Source: Parvularculaceae bacterium (GTDB taxonomy: Bacteria > Pseudomonadota > Alphaproteobacteria > Caulobacterales > Parvularculaceae). Taken from it: a stretch of DNA of 10,356 bases. A program made the translations under genes and the position numbers. Shown here in pieces: positions 8,151 through 10,356 of this stretch. The notes beneath the pieces are model-generated. The model saw nothing but the letters and a program-made list of their open reading frames with translations. It ran no database searches and was not told the DNA's origin. Position 1 is the first letter of the stretch, and each line of letters begins with the position of its first letter. The stretch covers positions 1 to 10,356 of the forward strand of contig JALWRV010000436.1 in NCBI GenBank assembly GCA_027080545.1, written 5' to 3'.

Positions 8151-8177
8151 TGATGGACATGTCCTGATATGCATGCA
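8151..8177. promoter_or_regulatory. Adjacent palindromes in the gap upstream of the hybrid kinase (possible operator)
   Basis: GGACATGTCC at 8155-8164 is a perfect 10 bp palindrome, and TGCATGCA at 8170-8177 is a perfect 8 bp palindrome 5 nt away. The same stretch also reads as a direct repeat of TGAT-N3-CATG with a 14-nt period (8151 and 8165). It lies about 130-170 nt before the GTG start of the hybrid kinase, in a non-coding gap of 234 bp (8020-8253). I found no convincing -35/-10 pair in the gap. Regulator binding is inference. Confidence 0.25.
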
Positions 8178-8253
8178 CCGCCTTAATCTTCCATTCATAC
8201 TTTATGCAAAACGGGTTAATGGCGCTTTGGAAGCAATAGGGGAGGATGAAGGT

Positions 8254-9561
8254 TTAAAGGGGAATGTGTAAAATCGCTTGCAAGCCGCCCATGGGCGATT
8301 TGGCCAAATCAATATCGCCCCCATGGGCGCGGGCAATATCGCGCACCACTGTTAGCCCCAATCCGACCCCCGGCGTGTTTTGGCTGCGCGCCAGATCGAG
8401 CCTCGAGAAGGGTTTGAACACGGCATCGAAATCTTCCGGGGCGATACCCGGCCCATCATCATCTATAATGATTTGCGCGTTTCCATCTTTCATCCGCAGG
8501 CTGACACGGACATTTTTGGCGTGTTTCAACGCATTGGAAATGAGATTGCTAACCGCGCGTTTGATGCCGCTGCGCCTGGCATCAAGGGATATTTCATGGG
8601 GGGCATCTATCGTGATTTTATGGCCCGCGCGTGAAACCCCATTGGCAATGTCACGCAATAATTCGCGCAGTTCCACCACTTCCGTTTGGTCCAGCACTTG
8701 ATTGCGGGCAAAGGCCAGATATTCCTCCAGCATATGTTCCATTTCTTCAATATCGGTGCGCATGGCCGCTATTTCTTTTTCGTCTGGCTGCATGGCAAGG
8801 GCTAGCTTGATGCGGGTCAATGGGGTGCGCAAATCATGGCTCACTCCGGCGAGCATTTCCGTACGCTGTTTTAAATGGCGCTTGATGCGTTGACGCATGG
8901 CCATGAAGGCGCGGCCCGCCTGGCGCACTTCGGTGGCTCCCGTGGGTTTGAAATCGGGCATATCACGTCCGCGCCCAAAGGCTTCGGCGGCTGTTGCCAA
9001 GCGCTGGATCGAACGTAATTGATTGCGCATAAAGACCCAAGTTACGAACCCCAATAAAAGAGTTGCGCCGATTAGCCACATCACAAAAATATGTCCATTG
9101 GTGGCGATGATGCGTTCACGCGGGACAAAAAAGACCAGCACCCCATTGGGTAATTGTTCGCGTATTTCCACATAGGCCGGGTAAGAGGTGGTATTATACC
9201 AGAACGGGTAGGCCAGCTTTTGGCGCAGCTTATTATCAATGGTGCGGTTCAAGACTTTGAAGATTGATCCACGGTTTGCGGTGGGAATTTCACTGTTTTT
9301 GTCAAAGCGAAAGGCAATTCCCATCTGTTCGCGGGCAAGCTCGTTCACGGTTTCTACGGTAATGGGGCCGGCGGCTTCTTCATAAAGCTTGGTGATGGTG
9401 GCAATATCTCCTGCCACATTGGCGGCCAGATTGCCGGTGACTTCTTCCCAATGGCGGGCGAAGAACACATAGGTGATGACCGACTGCATCAAAAAGATCG
9501 GCAGGGTGACGATCAGCATGGTGCGGGCAAACAATCCCTTGGGGGTGATATTTCTCAGCAT
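8254..9561 (-). CDS. EnvZ-like sensor histidine kinase (HAMP, HisKA, HATPase)
   Basis: This 435-residue inner-membrane kinase should phosphorylate the OmpR-type regulator encoded just upstream. Membrane helices lie at about 15-34 and 157-178 and enclose a periplasmic region of about 120 residues. A HAMP linker follows at about 179-231. The H-box is GVSHDLRTPLTR with H242, the N-box is NLISNALKHA (N343), the G1 box is DDDGPG (367-372), and the G2 box is GVGLGL (398-403). Length and order match the EnvZ class. ATG 9561 lies 2 nt after the TAG of the regulator gene, so translation is probably coupled. The N-terminal stretch with FFARHWEEVT resembles other alphaproteobacterial EnvZ-like kinases, from memory. 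The signal cannot be read from the sequence. No clear terminator follows the stop. Confidence 0.93.
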   Translation of the reverse strand: MLRNITPKGLFARTMLIVTLPIFLMQSVITYVFFARHWEEVTGNLAANVAGDIATITKLYEEAAGPITVETVNELAREQMGIAFRFDKNSEIPTANRGSIFKVLNRTIDNKLRQKLAYPFWYNTTSYPAYVEIREQLPNGVLVFFVPRERIIATNGHIFVMWLIGATLLLGFVTWVFMRNQLRSIQRLATAAEAFGRGRDMPDFKPTGATEVRQAGRAFMAMRQRIKRHLKQRTEMLAGVSHDLRTPLTRIKLALAMQPDEKEIAAMRTDIEEMEHMLEEYLAFARNQVLDQTEVVELRELLRDIANGVSRAGHKITIDAPHEISLDARRSGIKRAVSNLISNALKHAKNVRVSLRMKDGNAQIIIDDDGPGIAPEDFDAVFKPFSRLDLARSQNTPGVGLGLTVVRDIARAHGGDIDLAKSPMGGLQAILHIPL

Positions 9562-9563
9562 GG

Positions 9564-10265
9564 CTAATCCGTCATCAACGCATAACCGACGCCGCGCACG
9601 GTTTGTAAAATGAGGGGATTGCGGGGGTCTTCTTCGATTTTCTTGCGCAAGCGGGTGACTTGCACATCAATGGAGCGATCCAGCGCCGAGGAGGTGCTTT
9701 GGGCCAGCGCATGGCGGGCAATAGCAGCACCGGGCTTGCGGGCTAAAGCGCGTAGCAGGGCCAGCTCACCGCTGGTGAGGCGCACAATGGCACCGTCGCG
9801 GCGCAGCACGCCCTTGTCGGGGTTAAATGAACAGGCGCCGAAGGTTAAAACGCCCCCTTGGGGTGAGGATTCCCGATGCCGTTTGAGCAGGGCGCGAATG
9901 CGCAGCAATAGTTCGCGGGGCTCGAAGGGTTTGGCGAGATAATCATCGGCGCCCAATTCCAGCCCTTCAATTCTGTCTTCTGGTTGGCCCCGGGCGGTTA
10001 ATAGAATGATTGGAATGTTGGAGAGGGTGCGCAATGAGCGGGTTAACTCAAAGCCAGTTTCACCGGGCATCATTACATCCAGAATGAGCAAATCAAAATG
10101 TAATGATTTCATCATCTGGCGGGCTTGAGCGGCATTTTCAGCCATGGATGCGTGAAAGCCATTCTCCGAGAGAAATTTTTTCAACAGGGTGCGGATGCGA
10201 TCATCATCATCGACAATCAACAGATGGGGAGCATTATCATCTTGAATGGTTGCAGATTGGCTCAC
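9564..10265 (-). CDS. OmpR/PhoB-family response regulator (PetR/OmpR-like)
   Basis: This 233-residue cytoplasmic transcription factor has an N-terminal receiver (about residues 12-125) and a C-terminal winged-helix domain (about 138-231). The receiver shows LLIVDDDDRIR, the phosphoacceptor stretch LILDVMMPGETGFEL, LLTARG and the lysine in LAKPFEPREL, so the phosphorylation site is intact. The DNA-binding part has LTSGELALLRAL, the recognition-helix region SIDVQVTRLRKKIEEDP and the closing VRGVGYAL. The sequence style is that of alphaproteobacterial PetR/OmpR proteins, as judged from memory. The start is GTG 10265; the frame upstream has a TAA at 10284-10286 and no other usual start between them. 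The gene is followed after 2 nt by its kinase and preceded at 18 nt by the end of another gene, suggesting one transcript. Targets are unknown. Confidence 0.94.
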   Translation of the reverse strand: MSQSATIQDDNAPHLLIVDDDDRIRTLLKKFLSENGFHASMAENAAQARQMMKSLHFDLLILDVMMPGETGFELTRSLRTLSNIPIILLTARGQPEDRIEGLELGADDYLAKPFEPRELLLRIRALLKRHRESSPQGGVLTFGACSFNPDKGVLRRDGAIVRLTSGELALLRALARKPGAAIARHALAQSTSSALDRSIDVQVTRLRKKIEEDPRNPLILQTVRGVGYALMTD

Positions 10266-10283
10266 GCCGAACTCGCTTTCGCT

Positions 10284-10356
10284 TTATCTATGATGGCGGC
10301 CGCTTAAAGCACGCCAACCGCGCAGAGAATATTGCCATCCGGTCCATAATGTCAGA
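10284..10356 (-). CDS. C-terminal end of a gene, possibly pgsA (phosphatidylglycerophosphate synthase)
   Basis: Only the last 23 codons and a TAA are present. The peptide LTLWTGWQYSLRGWRAL followed by SGRHHR resembles the end of PgsA, where E. coli has LTLWSMLQYLSAARAALL. PgsA is a membrane enzyme that makes phosphatidylglycerophosphate from CDP-diacylglycerol and glycerol-3-phosphate. The match is short and recalled from memory. The other two minus-strand frames also lack stops over part of this stretch, so the frame is not proved. The basic end after a hydrophobic aromatic segment fits a membrane protein tail. The 18 nt gap to the response regulator suggests co-transcription. Confidence 0.4.
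   Translation of the reverse strand, partial: LTLWTGWQYSLRGWRALSGRHHR

Noticed and set aside
10287..10356. Alternative minus-strand frame ending TAG, reading DRMAIFSARLACFKRPPS
   Set aside because: It has no family resemblance; the frame ending TAA at 10284-10286 gives a PgsA-like tail.

Overview
The window suggests an alphaproteobacterium of medium G+C content. The main clues are the OmpR/PetR-type regulator with its EnvZ-like kinase, the hybrid kinase with two receivers and no HPt domain, and two GTG starts. This placement is inferred from protein style, not from a search. Every gene I can support lies on the minus strand, so transcription runs from high to low coordinates. I see no rRNA, tRNA, insertion sequence, CRISPR array or phage gene.

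In transcription order, 10356-10284 holds the last codons of a gene whose end resembles PgsA, the phosphatidylglycerophosphate synthase. It is followed 18 nt later by an OmpR-family response regulator (10265-9564), and 2 nt after that by its EnvZ-like sensor kinase (9561-8254). A 234 bp gap with two adjacent palindromes precedes a 1297-residue membrane hybrid histidine kinase (8019-4126). That protein has about six membrane helices, four PAS domains, a kinase core and two intact receivers. A 97 bp gap with a bulged hairpin separates it from a 943-residue protein of the phosphoenolpyruvate carboxylase fold (4028-1197). A 206 bp gap with a threefold 21-22 bp tandem repeat and a long hairpin then leads to a periplasmic adaptor of an RND efflux pump (990-1), which runs off the edge.

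The most unusual gene is the carboxylase homologue. By eye it keeps the catalytic histidine and the two metal-binding acidic residues. It appears to have lost the three arginines that hold phosphoenolpyruvate in known enzymes, the bicarbonate lysine and the conserved C-terminal tail. It may be a PEPC-like protein with another substrate or a regulatory role, despite the automatic label it would receive. The rest is a signalling region, with one simple two-component pair and one multi-input phosphorelay kinase, next to an efflux operon. Nothing in the sequence directly links the two signalling systems to the efflux pump or to the carboxylase-like protein.
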